Origin: an uncultured bacterium
GTDB taxonomy: Bacteria > Bacteroidota > Bacteroidia > Bacteroidales > Rikenellaceae
Assembly (NCBI GenBank): GCA_905214725.1
Contig: CAJMNH010000007.1
Span: 52,978-116,977 of the forward strand
Length of the DNA: 64,000 nucleotides
Reading direction: 5' to 3'
Part shown: piece by piece, positions 7,504 to 15,421 of the stretch
Layout: each line of letters begins with the position of its first letter
Position numbering within the stretch: position 1 is the first letter of the stretch
The notes under the pieces: generated by a model
Seen by the model: only the letters and a program-made list of their open reading frames with translations
Databases searched by the model: none
Told to the model about the DNA's origin: nothing
Position numbers and translations under genes: made by a program

Positions 7504-8487
7504 ATGAAATTCGGCGATATCATCCGGCAACCGCTTCCCGTAGCGACATTCACGTTTCTCGTGGTCGTCGCGGTCGCTTTCGTGCGCGCATGGATCACGC
7601 AACGGTTCGCCGGAGAGATTCCGACCGCCAACGCACCGCTGGGACAATATACCGTCATGCTGCGCACGTCGTGGCCGCTGCTGTCGGCACTGGCGAGCGC
7701 CGCAATGCTTTTCGTCGCAGGATTTCTGATCGGCCGCAGCACCGTCCGCGCCGAACTCTACACAACCCGTTGTTTTCTGGCGATGCCGCTCTTCGGCGTC
7801 ATGAGTTGCGGCATCCTGCTGAGCGACGACTTTCTGACACAGAGTTTCACGTTGCTGCTCATGGTGCTCGCGTCGCGGAACTACTACAACAGCTTTCATC
7901 GCCACTACTGCTTCGACCGGATGTTTCGGGGATCGCTCTATGCGGGACTCATTCCGCTCGTCTACGCCCCGGGCGCAGGATTGTTGCTGCTCGTCCCGCT
8001 TGTGATTCTGCTCTTCCGGCGTACGCTGCGCGAATCGGTCGTGGCGCTCGCCGGCGTGGTGCTGCCGTTGTTTTTCGTCAGTTTTCTCCATTGGAGCTTC
8101 GGCGGAGAATTCGACGAACCGGCCCGACAGATCGCAGCCGTGGCTACGACCCCTTCGGGATATCATTTTTTCGGCGGGAACACGCTCTTTTCGCTTATCG
8201 CATGGGGCCTGATTCTCTTTTTGCTGATCTGTTCGGCCGCCAGTCTTCTGCTGGATATCTATACGCTGCGGACCAAACCGCGCAATATTCTTTTTTACAA
8301 TTTATATGTGTTGTTCGTCATTGTCGGCATCTATTTTGTACCGGGATCTACGGCGATTACACTAACCCTCGCCGCACCGGCCGCAGCGACGCTCATTCCG
8401 GTCGTGCTGACCAAATTCAACGGTACGGTCGCCTCAATGTTCTATATAGCTCTTATTTTATTGAGCCTCGTTCTCGGCCTGATATAG
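7504..8487 (+). CDS. Polytopic membrane protein of unknown function
   Basis: A 327-residue hydrophobic protein with about nine or ten membrane spans across its whole length and few charged loops (FHRHYCFDRMFRG and TLRTKPRNIL are two of them). I recognise no transporter or enzyme motif. ATG 7504 follows a good promoter within a few bases; the in-frame start at 7465 lies upstream of that promoter and was rejected. The gene diverges from rnhB and is followed by an AT-rich regulatory region and an AraC-type regulator. Hydrophobic proteins of this sort are common and poorly characterised in Bacteroidetes. Confidence 0.75.
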   Translation: MKFGDIIRQPLPVATFTFLVVVAVAFVRAWITQRFAGEIPTANAPLGQYTVMLRTSWPLLSALASAAMLFVAGFLIGRSTVRAELYTTRCFLAMPLFGVMSCGILLSDDFLTQSFTLLLMVLASRNYYNSFHRHYCFDRMFRGSLYAGLIPLVYAPGAGLLLLVPLVILLFRRTLRESVVALAGVVLPLFFVSFLHWSFGGEFDEPARQIAAVATTPSGYHFFGGNTLFSLIAWGLILFLLICSAASLLLDIYTLRTKPRNILFYNLYVLFVIVGIYFVPGSTAITLTLAAPAAATLIPVVLTKFNGTVASMFYIALILLSLVLGLI

Positions 8488-8524
8488 AGACATAAAAAGG
8501 TTCAATAATAACAAATAAAGTTTT

Positions 8525-8594
8525 TTGTATCGTTTGGCGATACATTTGTACAATTTCGAATTGTATAATACAATGTTTTGTTATACATTTGTAT
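8525..8594 (+). promoter_or_regulatory. Promoter and clustered TTGTAT sites upstream of the AraC gene
   Basis: A promoter fits at TTG 8561-8563, 20-base spacer, TACATTTG 8584-8591. Around it lie TTGTAT at 8525, TTGTAC at 8546, TTGTAT at 8561 and 8589, and the reverse ATACAA at 8568. A 17-bp palindrome TACAATTTCGAATTGTA (8549-8565) overlaps the -33 element. A second -7-like TACATTTG is at 8541-8548, and a hairpin GTATCG/CGATAC at 8527-8543. The layout suggests operators for a repressor or autoregulator. Confidence 0.6.
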
Positions 8595-8647
8595 AGCAAG
8601 CAAATGGAGAGCCTCTTTTTTGTAGTTAGTAATTAAAATTAAATCTT

Positions 8648-9544
8648 ATGGCAAATTACGAACGCCGCAGCTCCGGTTTACCGATGATTGTAAAATTCGT
8701 TGAACATTTCCATAACGGAGTTCAATCGCACACGTTATCCCGCTACGCAATCGGATACATTGTCCGCGGGGTAAAGCACATCTATAACGGAGACAAACGG
8801 CAGACTATCTCAAAAGGGGACGTATTCTTCCTCGGAATCGGAACGCACTACACCGAAGAGGTGCCTGACGAAAGCAATACGTTCGAACAGATCCTCTTCT
8901 ACTATCAGCCGGCGGACCTGCACAAGATTCTGATGTATCTCAATCTCACCTACGGCCTGAATATCTCATACAGCCACGCCTGCCCCGAATGTCAGGGCGC
9001 CAACGCCGTCTCGACGCCCGCTTGGCAGCTGCTCAAAGGATTTTTCAGCAACACGGCCAACTACCTCCGCGGCGAGGGATTCCTCCACGACGAAACGGCG
9101 GAAAACATCAAGATGACCGAACTGGTCTACCTGATCGTTTCGCACGACGAATGTTGTCTGCGCAGTAAAATCCTCGGGAACATCGATACGGCGAAGGAAA
9201 ACTTCGAGCAACTGATGTACGACCACATCTTCGACGACATTTCGATCGACGAGTTGGCCGCGCTCTGCAACCGGTCGCTCACCTCTTTCAAAAAGGAGTT
9301 CAAGCGGATTTTCCTGATGCCGCCGCACCAATGGTTTATCCGTCAACGGCTCATGCACGCCCGCATGCTGCTGATCTCGACCTCGAAATCCATTTCGCAG
9401 ATCGGCAGCGAATGCGCGTTCCCCAACACGTCGCACTTTATCAAACTCTTCAAGAAAGAGTACGGAATGACACCGGCGACCTATCGCAGCCGGCACAATG
9501 CCGAGTTGAAGCCCACCCCCGAAATTGCAGTGGCAAAGGGCTGA
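8648..9544 (+). CDS. AraC family transcriptional regulator
   Basis: A 298-residue regulator. The N-terminal part (about 1-170) has the cupin-type ligand pocket pattern of AraC proteins (YAIGYIVRGVKHIYNGDKRQTISKGDVFFLGIG). The C-terminal 100 residues hold both helix-turn-helix units: SIDELAALCNRSLTSFKKEFKR and KSISQIGSECAFPNTSHFIKLFK, ending in the family's F+kEyGmTPATYR. The ligand is not predictable from sequence. No sugar or transport genes flank it; the gene before it is the polytopic membrane protein. The upstream region carries clustered inverted and direct repeats, suggesting autoregulation. A terminator-like hairpin follows at 9564-9596. Confidence 0.9.
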   Translation: MANYERRSSGLPMIVKFVEHFHNGVQSHTLSRYAIGYIVRGVKHIYNGDKRQTISKGDVFFLGIGTHYTEEVPDESNTFEQILFYYQPADLHKILMYLNLTYGLNISYSHACPECQGANAVSTPAWQLLKGFFSNTANYLRGEGFLHDETAENIKMTELVYLIVSHDECCLRSKILGNIDTAKENFEQLMYDHIFDDISIDELAALCNRSLTSFKKEFKRIFLMPPHQWFIRQRLMHARMLLISTSKSISQIGSECAFPNTSHFIKLFKKEYGMTPATYRSRHNAELKPTPEIAVAKG

Positions 9545-9563
9545 AAACAGGTTTGATTCGGTA

Positions 9564-9596
9564 AAACGGCCGGCAATCGACGATTGCCAGCCGTTT
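9564..9596 (+). terminator. Terminator-like hairpin after the AraC gene
   Basis: AAACGGC (9564-9570) pairs with GCCGTTT (9590-9596) and GGCAATCG (9572-9579) with CGATTGCC (9581-9588). The T tract is short (TTTCCCGTTT), so it may be a weak terminator. Confidence 0.6.
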
Positions 9597-9760
9597 CCCG
9601 TTTCGGAAGGGCTGATCGTCTGCATCGACCGGAAATAAAAAACCGAACGATACGTCCCGAACCGAGGCTTTTTAAAAATTATAAATTTGTCGATTTTTAA
9701 AAATTTTTAATACGAATTATCAGAAAACGGCGGATTTATCGATAAATTTATTACGAAATA

Positions 9761-9792
9761 TTTGGATTATTGAAAAAACCTCTTTATTTTTG
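9761..9792 (+). promoter_or_regulatory. Consensus promoter with no gene behind it
   Basis: TTTG at 9761-9764, exactly 20 bases of spacer, and TATTTTTG at 9785-9792 fit the Bacteroidetes consensus fully. The next plus-strand gene is more than 13 kb away, and a terminator ends any transcript about 90 bases later. Confidence 0.75.
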
Positions 9793-9798
9793 TATTAC

Positions 9799-9885
9799 AC
9801 AAAGCGGAAATCTCCGCATCTCATTAACCTAACTAACCTAACCAAGAAATCCCGAATCGCCCGATTCCGGGATTTCTCTCTTTTC
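9799..9885 (+). ncRNA. Possible small RNA, about 87 nt
   Basis: The expected transcript starts about 7 bases after the -7 element and ends at a rho-independent terminator: stem AGAAATCCCG (9845-9854) with CGGGATTTCT (9868-9877), an inner 4-bp extension, and a CTCTTTT tail. The region between is unstructured, with TAACCTAACTAACCTAACC at about 9824-9842. A 63-residue ORF starting at 9790 runs through the terminator and starts before the transcription start, so it is unlikely. The following gene (polA) is on the other strand. Other than the promoter and terminator geometry, there is no proof of expression. Confidence 0.5.
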
Positions 9886-9948
9886 AGCCTATTCCGGCGC
9901 AGCGGAACGAAAGCCGGACAATCCGAACGGCAGCCGGCTCCAAAAACA

Positions 9949-9979
9949 ACCGGCCGAAAAAGCAGTTTTTCCGGCCGGT
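9949..9979 (-). terminator. Terminator of polA
   Basis: ACCGGCCG (9949-9956) pairs with CGGCCGGT (9972-9979), with an inner A5/T5 extension. It lies about 25 bases beyond the polA stop on the minus strand and is followed there by TGTTTTTGG. Confidence 0.75.
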
Positions 9980-10001
9980 AATTATATCGGAGCGTTTCGG
10001 A

Positions 10002-12881
10002 TCAGTGCGCGTCGAGCCAATTCTCCCCGACGCCGCATTCGGCAATCAGTTTCACTTTGAGTTTCGCCGCCGACTCCATCGCCTCGGTGACGATCCCGCG
10101 CACGCGGTCCAACTCGCTGCGCAGCGTATCGATCACCACTTCGTCGTGCACTTGGAGGATCATCTGCGAACGGATTCCTTCCCGACGGAACGTTTCGGCG
10201 ATATGCACCATCGCGATCTTCATGATATCGGCCGCACTGCCCTGAATCGGTGCGTTGACGGCATTGCGCTCGGCCAGTCCGCGCGCCACCGCATTGCGCG
10301 ACGCGATGTCGTTCAGGTAACGCCGCCGCCCGAAGATCGTCGTCACGTAGCCCACCTCGCGGGCCTTCTCGACCACATGCTCCATATACTCCTTCACCTT
10401 GGGATAGGAGGCGAAATACCCTTCTATGATCTCCTTGGCCTCCTTGCGCGGGATATCGAGCCGCTGGCTCAGGCCAAAGGCCGAAATACCGTAGATGATG
10501 CCGAAATTGGCCGTCTTGGCCTTACGGCGCTCGTCGCCCGTTACGGCGTCGAGCGGTTTGTTGAAAAGCCGCGCCGCGGTCGCGGCATGAATATCCTCGC
10601 CATGTTCGAAGGCCGAGATCAACGCCTCGTCGCCGCTCAGGTGCGCCATCAGGCGCAATTCGACCTGACTGTAATCGGCTGACAGCAATACATGGTCGGC
10701 ATCCGAGGGGATGAATGCGCGACGGATGGGTTTGCCCAGCTCGTCACGGATCGGAATGTTCTGCAAATTGGGATTGGTCGACGAGAGACGTCCGGTGGCC
10801 GTCACGGCCTGATTGAACGAAGTGTGAATCTTCCCCGTGCGACGGTTGACCAGCTGCGGCAGCGCCTCGACGTAGGTCGAGAGAAGCTTCTTCACCCCGC
10901 GGTATTCGAGGATCAGATCGATGATGCGGTGCTTGTGGGCGAACGATTGCAGATACTCCTCGTCGGTGCAGAACTGCTTGGTGCGCGTCATCTTGGGTTT
11001 TTCGGCAATGCGCATTTTGGCGAAGAGCACCTCGCCCAACTGCCGTGTGGAGTTGATGTTGAGCGACGCCTCGCCCGCTTCGCTGCGGATGTCGGCTTCG
11101 AGCTGTGCCATGCGGCGGTTCAGCTCGACGGCATAGCGCGCCAGCGCGTCGCAATCAATGCGTACGCCCGCCATCTCGATATCGGCCAACACCTCGATCA
11201 TCGGCTCCTCGATGTCGAAATAGAGATCGTGCAATCCCGCCTCCTCGATCTGAGGAAAGAGCGCCTGTTTGAGGCGCAGCGTCACGTCGGCGTCTTCGGC
11301 CGCATACTCGGCCACGCGCTCGACGCCCACCAGATCCATCGTCAGCTGGCGCGGTCCGCGTCCGATGAGCGTCTCGATCTCAATGGGCTTGTAGTTGAGG
11401 TATTTTGCCGCCAGCGCATTCATGTTGTGGCGCGATTCGGGGTCGAGCAGATAGTGAAGGATCATCGTGTCGTACTTCGGCCCGCGCACCGCAAGGCCGA
11501 TTCGCCGAAGCACCATCAGGTCGAACTTGATATTCTGGCCGATCTTGGCGATCGTCTCGTCCTCGAAGAGCGGACGCAGCATCTCAACATACTCCGGCGT
11601 CGAACGTTCGTCGCAGGGCACGTACCACGCCTCGTACGGGACAACGGAGAACGACATGCCCACGATGCGGTCGTTGAAGAGATCGAAACCGGTGGTCTCC
11701 GTATCGAAGCAGAACTCGTCGTAGCGGCGAATCTCGGCGATCATCGCCCGCAGCTCGTCGGCCGTGCGGACGATCCGGTAGTCATGGGGCGTCGTCTGAG
11801 CCGTTTCCATCTCGGGTTCAGCAGACATCGCATCCTCTTCGCCCGCCGGCTCCCCGACCGAAGCGGGCGCCGTCACTGCAGGCGCCGGCTCCACCGGAGC
11901 GAAAAGATCGCCCTGCCCGACCAGCGCCGCTTTTTTCGCTGCGGCCGATTTGGCGCGCGCCATCTCGGCCAACTGCCGCTGCGGATCCTGTCGGGGCGCG
12001 TCGGTCTCTTCCAACGGCGCCACGTTTTGCAGATCGCGCAGAAACATCGTGAAATCCAATTCGGCGAAGAGAGCTTTCAACTCATCCAGATTGGGCGGAC
12101 ACATCGTCAGCTCCTCGGGCCGAAATTCGATCGGAACATCCAGCCGGATCGTCGTGAGCGTCTTGGCCAGCAGCAGTTTGTCGCCCCATGCAGCGATGCT
12201 CTCGCCCTGCTTGCCCTTGATACGGTCTACGTTTGCCAGAATATTCTCGACCGTGCCCCACGTCTGCACCAGTTTACAGGCGCCCTTCTCTCCGATTCCC
12301 GGCACGCCCGGGATATTGTCCGAAGCGTCGCCCCACAGCGCCAGCACGTCGCGCACAAGCGTCGGATCGTCGAACCCGTAATGTTCGCGGATGGCGGCGC
12401 AATCGACCACCACGATGTCGTCGCCCTTCTGCTTGTAGAGCTTGCAACGCTCGCGCACGAGTTGTCCGTAATCCTTGTCGGGCGTCACCATGAAGACCTC
12501 GTATCCGTCGGCCGCCGCCTTCTGCGACAGAGTGCCGATCACGTCGTCGGCCTCGAACCCCGCGACCTCCAACACCGGCACGCACATCGCATCCAGAATC
12601 CGTTTGACGTAGGGGATCGAGAGGGTGATATCCTCGGGCGTCGCGGGGCGGTTGGCCTTGTATTCGGGATAGAGTTCGCGGCGGAAACAGCCGCCTTTCG
12701 GATCGAATGCGACGCCCAGCAGATCGGGTTGTTCGCGTTTGAGGATATCGCGCAAAAATTTCACGAACCCGAAAACGACCGACGTGTTCATCCCCGTGCG
12801 GTTGCGCATGGGCCGCGTCAGAAACGCATAATAGTATTTGTAGATCAGTGCATAGGCATCGACCAGAAACAATTTCTTCAT
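10002..12881 (-). CDS. polA: DNA polymerase I
   Basis: A 959-residue repair and Okazaki-fragment polymerase with three domains. The 5'-3' exonuclease spans about 1-300 (MKKLFLVDAYALIYKYYYAF, FEADDVIGTL, GDASDNIPGVPGIGEKGA). The 3'-5' proofreading domain has its acidic residues intact (FCFDTETTGFDLF), so proofreading should be active. The family A polymerase part has SADYSQVELRLMAHLSGD (motif A), KTANFGIIYGISAFGLS (motif B) and ILQVHDEV (motif C). A linker of about 80 residues rich in Ala/Pro/Glu lies between the first two domains. The frame extends 20 codons upstream, but ATG 12881 matches the family start. queD lies 63 bases upstream on the same strand. Confidence 0.96.
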   Translation of the reverse strand: MKKLFLVDAYALIYKYYYAFLTRPMRNRTGMNTSVVFGFVKFLRDILKREQPDLLGVAFDPKGGCFRRELYPEYKANRPATPEDITLSIPYVKRILDAMCVPVLEVAGFEADDVIGTLSQKAAADGYEVFMVTPDKDYGQLVRERCKLYKQKGDDIVVVDCAAIREHYGFDDPTLVRDVLALWGDASDNIPGVPGIGEKGACKLVQTWGTVENILANVDRIKGKQGESIAAWGDKLLLAKTLTTIRLDVPIEFRPEELTMCPPNLDELKALFAELDFTMFLRDLQNVAPLEETDAPRQDPQRQLAEMARAKSAAAKKAALVGQGDLFAPVEPAPAVTAPASVGEPAGEEDAMSAEPEMETAQTTPHDYRIVRTADELRAMIAEIRRYDEFCFDTETTGFDLFNDRIVGMSFSVVPYEAWYVPCDERSTPEYVEMLRPLFEDETIAKIGQNIKFDLMVLRRIGLAVRGPKYDTMILHYLLDPESRHNMNALAAKYLNYKPIEIETLIGRGPRQLTMDLVGVERVAEYAAEDADVTLRLKQALFPQIEEAGLHDLYFDIEEPMIEVLADIEMAGVRIDCDALARYAVELNRRMAQLEADIRSEAGEASLNINSTRQLGEVLFAKMRIAEKPKMTRTKQFCTDEEYLQSFAHKHRIIDLILEYRGVKKLLSTYVEALPQLVNRRTGKIHTSFNQAVTATGRLSSTNPNLQNIPIRDELGKPIRRAFIPSDADHVLLSADYSQVELRLMAHLSGDEALISAFEHGEDIHAATAARLFNKPLDAVTGDERRKAKTANFGIIYGISAFGLSQRLDIPRKEAKEIIEGYFASYPKVKEYMEHVVEKAREVGYVTTIFGRRRYLNDIASRNAVARGLAERNAVNAPIQGSAADIMKIAMVHIAETFRREGIRSQMILQVHDEVVIDTLRSELDRVRGIVTEAMESAAKLKVKLIAECGVGENWLDAH

Positions 12882-12944
12882 ATCCATTCGATTTGTGGCG
12901 CCGCGTCCGGTGGAACGCGCAGGTTCGACCGATACGGGCACCCG

Positions 12945-13409
12945 TTAGTTATTGTCGTCGGCGACCCACTCGGCATAAGAGGTGGCCGTCTCGTGGAGTT
13001 TGAGCGCATAGAGCTCCACTCCTTCGGGCAGTCGCCGCGCGATGCGGGCGGCGAAGTCGACGAGCATGTTCTCGCACGTCGGTTGGTAATCCGCCCATAC
13101 GACTCGGTCGAACCGTGCGCACAACGCCGCACCGAGCGCTTCGTTGGCCGGCGTACGGCGCATCACGAAAGCGTGGTCGAGCCGGCCGACCACCTCCTCG
13201 TTCACGATCTGTTTGAGCCGGCCGAAATCCATCACCATTCCCAACTTTGGATCTTCCTCTTTGTCAGACGGTACGCCCCGTACGGTCACGAACAGCCGGT
13301 ACGAGTGGCCGTGTATTTCACGGCACGCCCCGTCGTAACCTTCGAGCAGATGGGCGGCTTCGAACGAGAACTCCTTGGTAAGTCTTATCTTCGTCATGGC
13401 GCTTTTCAT
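12945..13409 (-). CDS. queD: 6-carboxy-tetrahydropterin synthase QueD
   Basis: A 154-residue enzyme of the 6-pyruvoyl-tetrahydropterin synthase family. QueD converts 7,8-dihydroneopterin triphosphate to 6-carboxytetrahydropterin on the way to the tRNA base queuosine. Zinc ligands are visible as a His in FEAAHLLEGY and the pair in EIHGHSYRLF; the catalytic cysteine sits just before them in ACREIHGH. Further family residues are RLDHAFV and LHETATSYAEW. An alternative start at 13397 (MTKIRL) is equally plausible. No queC, queE or queF is next to it. It is followed by polA in the same direction. Confidence 0.88.
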   Translation of the reverse strand: MKSAMTKIRLTKEFSFEAAHLLEGYDGACREIHGHSYRLFVTVRGVPSDKEEDPKLGMVMDFGRLKQIVNEEVVGRLDHAFVMRRTPANEALGAALCARFDRVVWADYQPTCENMLVDFAARIARRLPEGVELYALKLHETATSYAEWVADDNN

Positions 13410-13509
13410 TTACAAAGCGAGCCGGAATGAATGATCATTTCGGCCCGTTCGATTGTTTTATCCTCTGAAACAACCGTTTGATTCGTTTCGGAGTTTACGG
13501 CGGTTATAG

Positions 13510-13983
13510 TCAATCGTGCAGGCAGTCGACGTAAATCTGACGCTGGAACGCTTCGTTCAGCGAGATGTAAGTCTGCGTGGTCGAAATGCCCGGGATGGCC
13601 AGAATCCGGTCGCACAAGGTGGTCATCAGATGTTCGTTATCGACACAGTACAACTTGACGAAGATATTGTAAGCTCCCGTAATGAAGTGGCACTCAACGA
13701 TCTCTGGAATCTGTTTGAGCCGGTCTACGGTCTGCATCAGGATCGACACGTCCTGCAAACGGATGCCGATGTAAGCGCAGACGTCGAAACCGAGCATCTT
13801 GGGATCGACCACCAGCCGGCTGCCGAGAATCACACCCGACTCGTCGAGCTTCTTGATGCGCTGGTGGATGGCGGCTCCCGAAATTCCGCATTTGCGGGCT
13901 ATTTCCAGAAAAGGCATGCGCGCATTGGTGATCAGATACTTGAGAATTTTCCGATCGATGGCGTCGATAACAACCTGTGACAT
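13510..13983 (-). CDS. Lrp/AsnC family transcriptional regulator
   Basis: A 157-residue Lrp-type regulator. The N-terminal helix-turn-helix is IDRKILKYLITNARMPFLEIARKCGISGAAIHQRIKKLDESGVI (about 8-52). The RAM ligand-binding domain follows, with GFDVCAYIGIRL, IVECHFITGAYNIFVKLYC and a terminal ISLNEAFQRQI. It starts 10 bases after the kbl stop, so the two form an operon. Lrp-type proteins sense amino acids (leucine in E. coli, where Lrp controls the tdh-kbl operon). Control of kbl by this neighbour is therefore a reasonable inference but unproven. Confidence 0.93.
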   Translation of the reverse strand: MSQVVIDAIDRKILKYLITNARMPFLEIARKCGISGAAIHQRIKKLDESGVILGSRLVVDPKMLGFDVCAYIGIRLQDVSILMQTVDRLKQIPEIVECHFITGAYNIFVKLYCVDNEHLMTTLCDRILAIPGISTTQTYISLNEAFQRQIYVDCLHD

Positions 13984-13993
13984 AGTACCTCCT

Positions 13994-15187
13994 TTATTCT
14001 TGTTTTAAGACATTCAGTTCCCTGCCCACCTTGACGAAGGCGGCGATACAGCGGTCGAGCTGCTCGGTAGTGTGGCCCGCCGAGACCTGTACGCGGATGC
14101 GGGCCTGTCCCTTCGGCACGACGGGGTAGTAAAATCCCGTGACGAAAACCCCCTCCTCCTGCAGTCGCGCAGCGAAATCCTGCGAAAGTTTCGCATCATA
14201 GAGCATCACGGCACAGATCGCCGACTGCGTGGGTTTGATGTCGAATCCCGCGGCCATCATTCCTTTGCGGAAATGCTCCACATTGGCCACCAGCCGGTCG
14301 TGCAGATCGTTGTTCTCGGCAAGCATCCTGAACAATTCGATCCCTGCGCCCACCACGGCGGGGGGCAGCGAGTTGGAGAAGAGATAGGGTCGCGAACGCT
14401 GCCGCAGCATCTCGATGATCTCCCGACGGCCCGTCGTGAAACCGCCTACGGCGCCGCCGAAAGCCTTGCCCAGCGTACCGGTCAGAATATCTGCCTCGCC
14501 GCGCAGGTCGTAGAGTTCCGTGATGCCGCGCCCCGTGGCACCCAGCACACCCGCCGAGTGGCACTCGTCGACCATCACCAGTGCGTCGTACTGCCGCGCC
14601 AAAGCGCAGATTTTATCGAGCGGGGCGGCGTTGCCGTCCATCGAAAAGACCCCGTCGGTGCAGATGACGCGAAAACGCTGCGCCTGCGCACGTTTCAGAC
14701 AATCCTCCAACGCCTCCATGTCGGCGTTGGCATAGCGGTAGCGCACGGCCTTCGAAAGCCGCACGCCGTCGATGATCGAAGCGTGATTCAGGGCGTCCGA
14801 AATGATGGCGTCCTGCTCCGTAAAGAGCGGTTCGAAGACGCCGCCGTTGGCGTCGAAGCAGGCGGCGTAGAGAATCGTATCCTCCGTGCCGAAATAATCG
14901 GCGATGGCGCGCTCCAATTCCTTGTGAATATCCTGACAGCCGCAAATGAACCGCACCGACGACATGCCGAAACCCCGCCGGTCCATCGTTCGTTTGGCCG
15001 CCTCGATCAGACGCGCGTTGTCCGAAAGTCCCAGATAGTTGTTGGCGCAGAAATTCAGCACGGGCCGACCGGCCACTTCAATCTCTGCACGTTGCGGAGA
15101 GGTAATCACCCGTTCGGTCTTGTACAGTCCCGCAGCCTTAATATCAGCGAGTTCCTGTTGAAGATATTCCTTGATTTTCCCGTACAT
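13994..15187 (-). CDS. kbl: Glycine C-acetyltransferase (2-amino-3-ketobutyrate CoA ligase)
   Basis: A 397-residue PLP enzyme of the alpha-oxoamine synthase family. It splits 2-amino-3-ketobutyrate with CoA to glycine and acetyl-CoA, the second step of threonine breakdown. Hallmarks are FCANNYLGLSDN, the RRGFGMSSVRFICG stretch typical of Kbl, VDECHSAGVLG with the PLP-ring aspartate, and LTGTLGKAFGGAVGGF with the Schiff-base lysine. Related enzymes (serine palmitoyltransferase, BioF, HemA) share the fold, but the SSVRFICGCQDIHKELE region fits Kbl best. No threonine dehydrogenase gene is in the window. An Lrp gene follows in the same operon. Confidence 0.93.
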   Translation of the reverse strand: MYGKIKEYLQQELADIKAAGLYKTERVITSPQRAEIEVAGRPVLNFCANNYLGLSDNARLIEAAKRTMDRRGFGMSSVRFICGCQDIHKELERAIADYFGTEDTILYAACFDANGGVFEPLFTEQDAIISDALNHASIIDGVRLSKAVRYRYANADMEALEDCLKRAQAQRFRVICTDGVFSMDGNAAPLDKICALARQYDALVMVDECHSAGVLGATGRGITELYDLRGEADILTGTLGKAFGGAVGGFTTGRREIIEMLRQRSRPYLFSNSLPPAVVGAGIELFRMLAENNDLHDRLVANVEHFRKGMMAAGFDIKPTQSAICAVMLYDAKLSQDFAARLQEEGVFVTGFYYPVVPKGQARIRVQVSAGHTTEQLDRCIAAFVKVGRELNVLKQE

Positions 15188-15421
15188 CGATTAAAAGTTT
15201 TAAGATTTCACCGCGGAAACCTTATGATCTGAAAGCAAAGGTAAAAATTTAAAATGAAAAAGCCGGTTTTCAAGTCGGTTTTTTGTTCGAAATCGCAAAA
15301 AAACCATGCAAAAAGGAATGATTACCCGCTTGTCATACGACGCGACCGCGGAAGGAAAACGCTTGTGTTTTCCTCTTCACGGCGGACAATCACCGGTCTT
15401 TTCCCGATCGAGGTCCGCACG

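Noticed and set aside
9790..9981. A 63-codon ORF downstream of the orphan promoter.
   Set aside because: Its start lies within the -7 element, before the transcription start, and it would run through the terminator.
10692..13430. A 912-codon ORF opposite polA and queD, and similar long antisense frames (32453-34471, 53999-56101, 37867-39618).
   Set aside because: They are GC-rich shadows of clear genes on the other strand. Their translations have no family motifs and are rich in Arg, Val and His.
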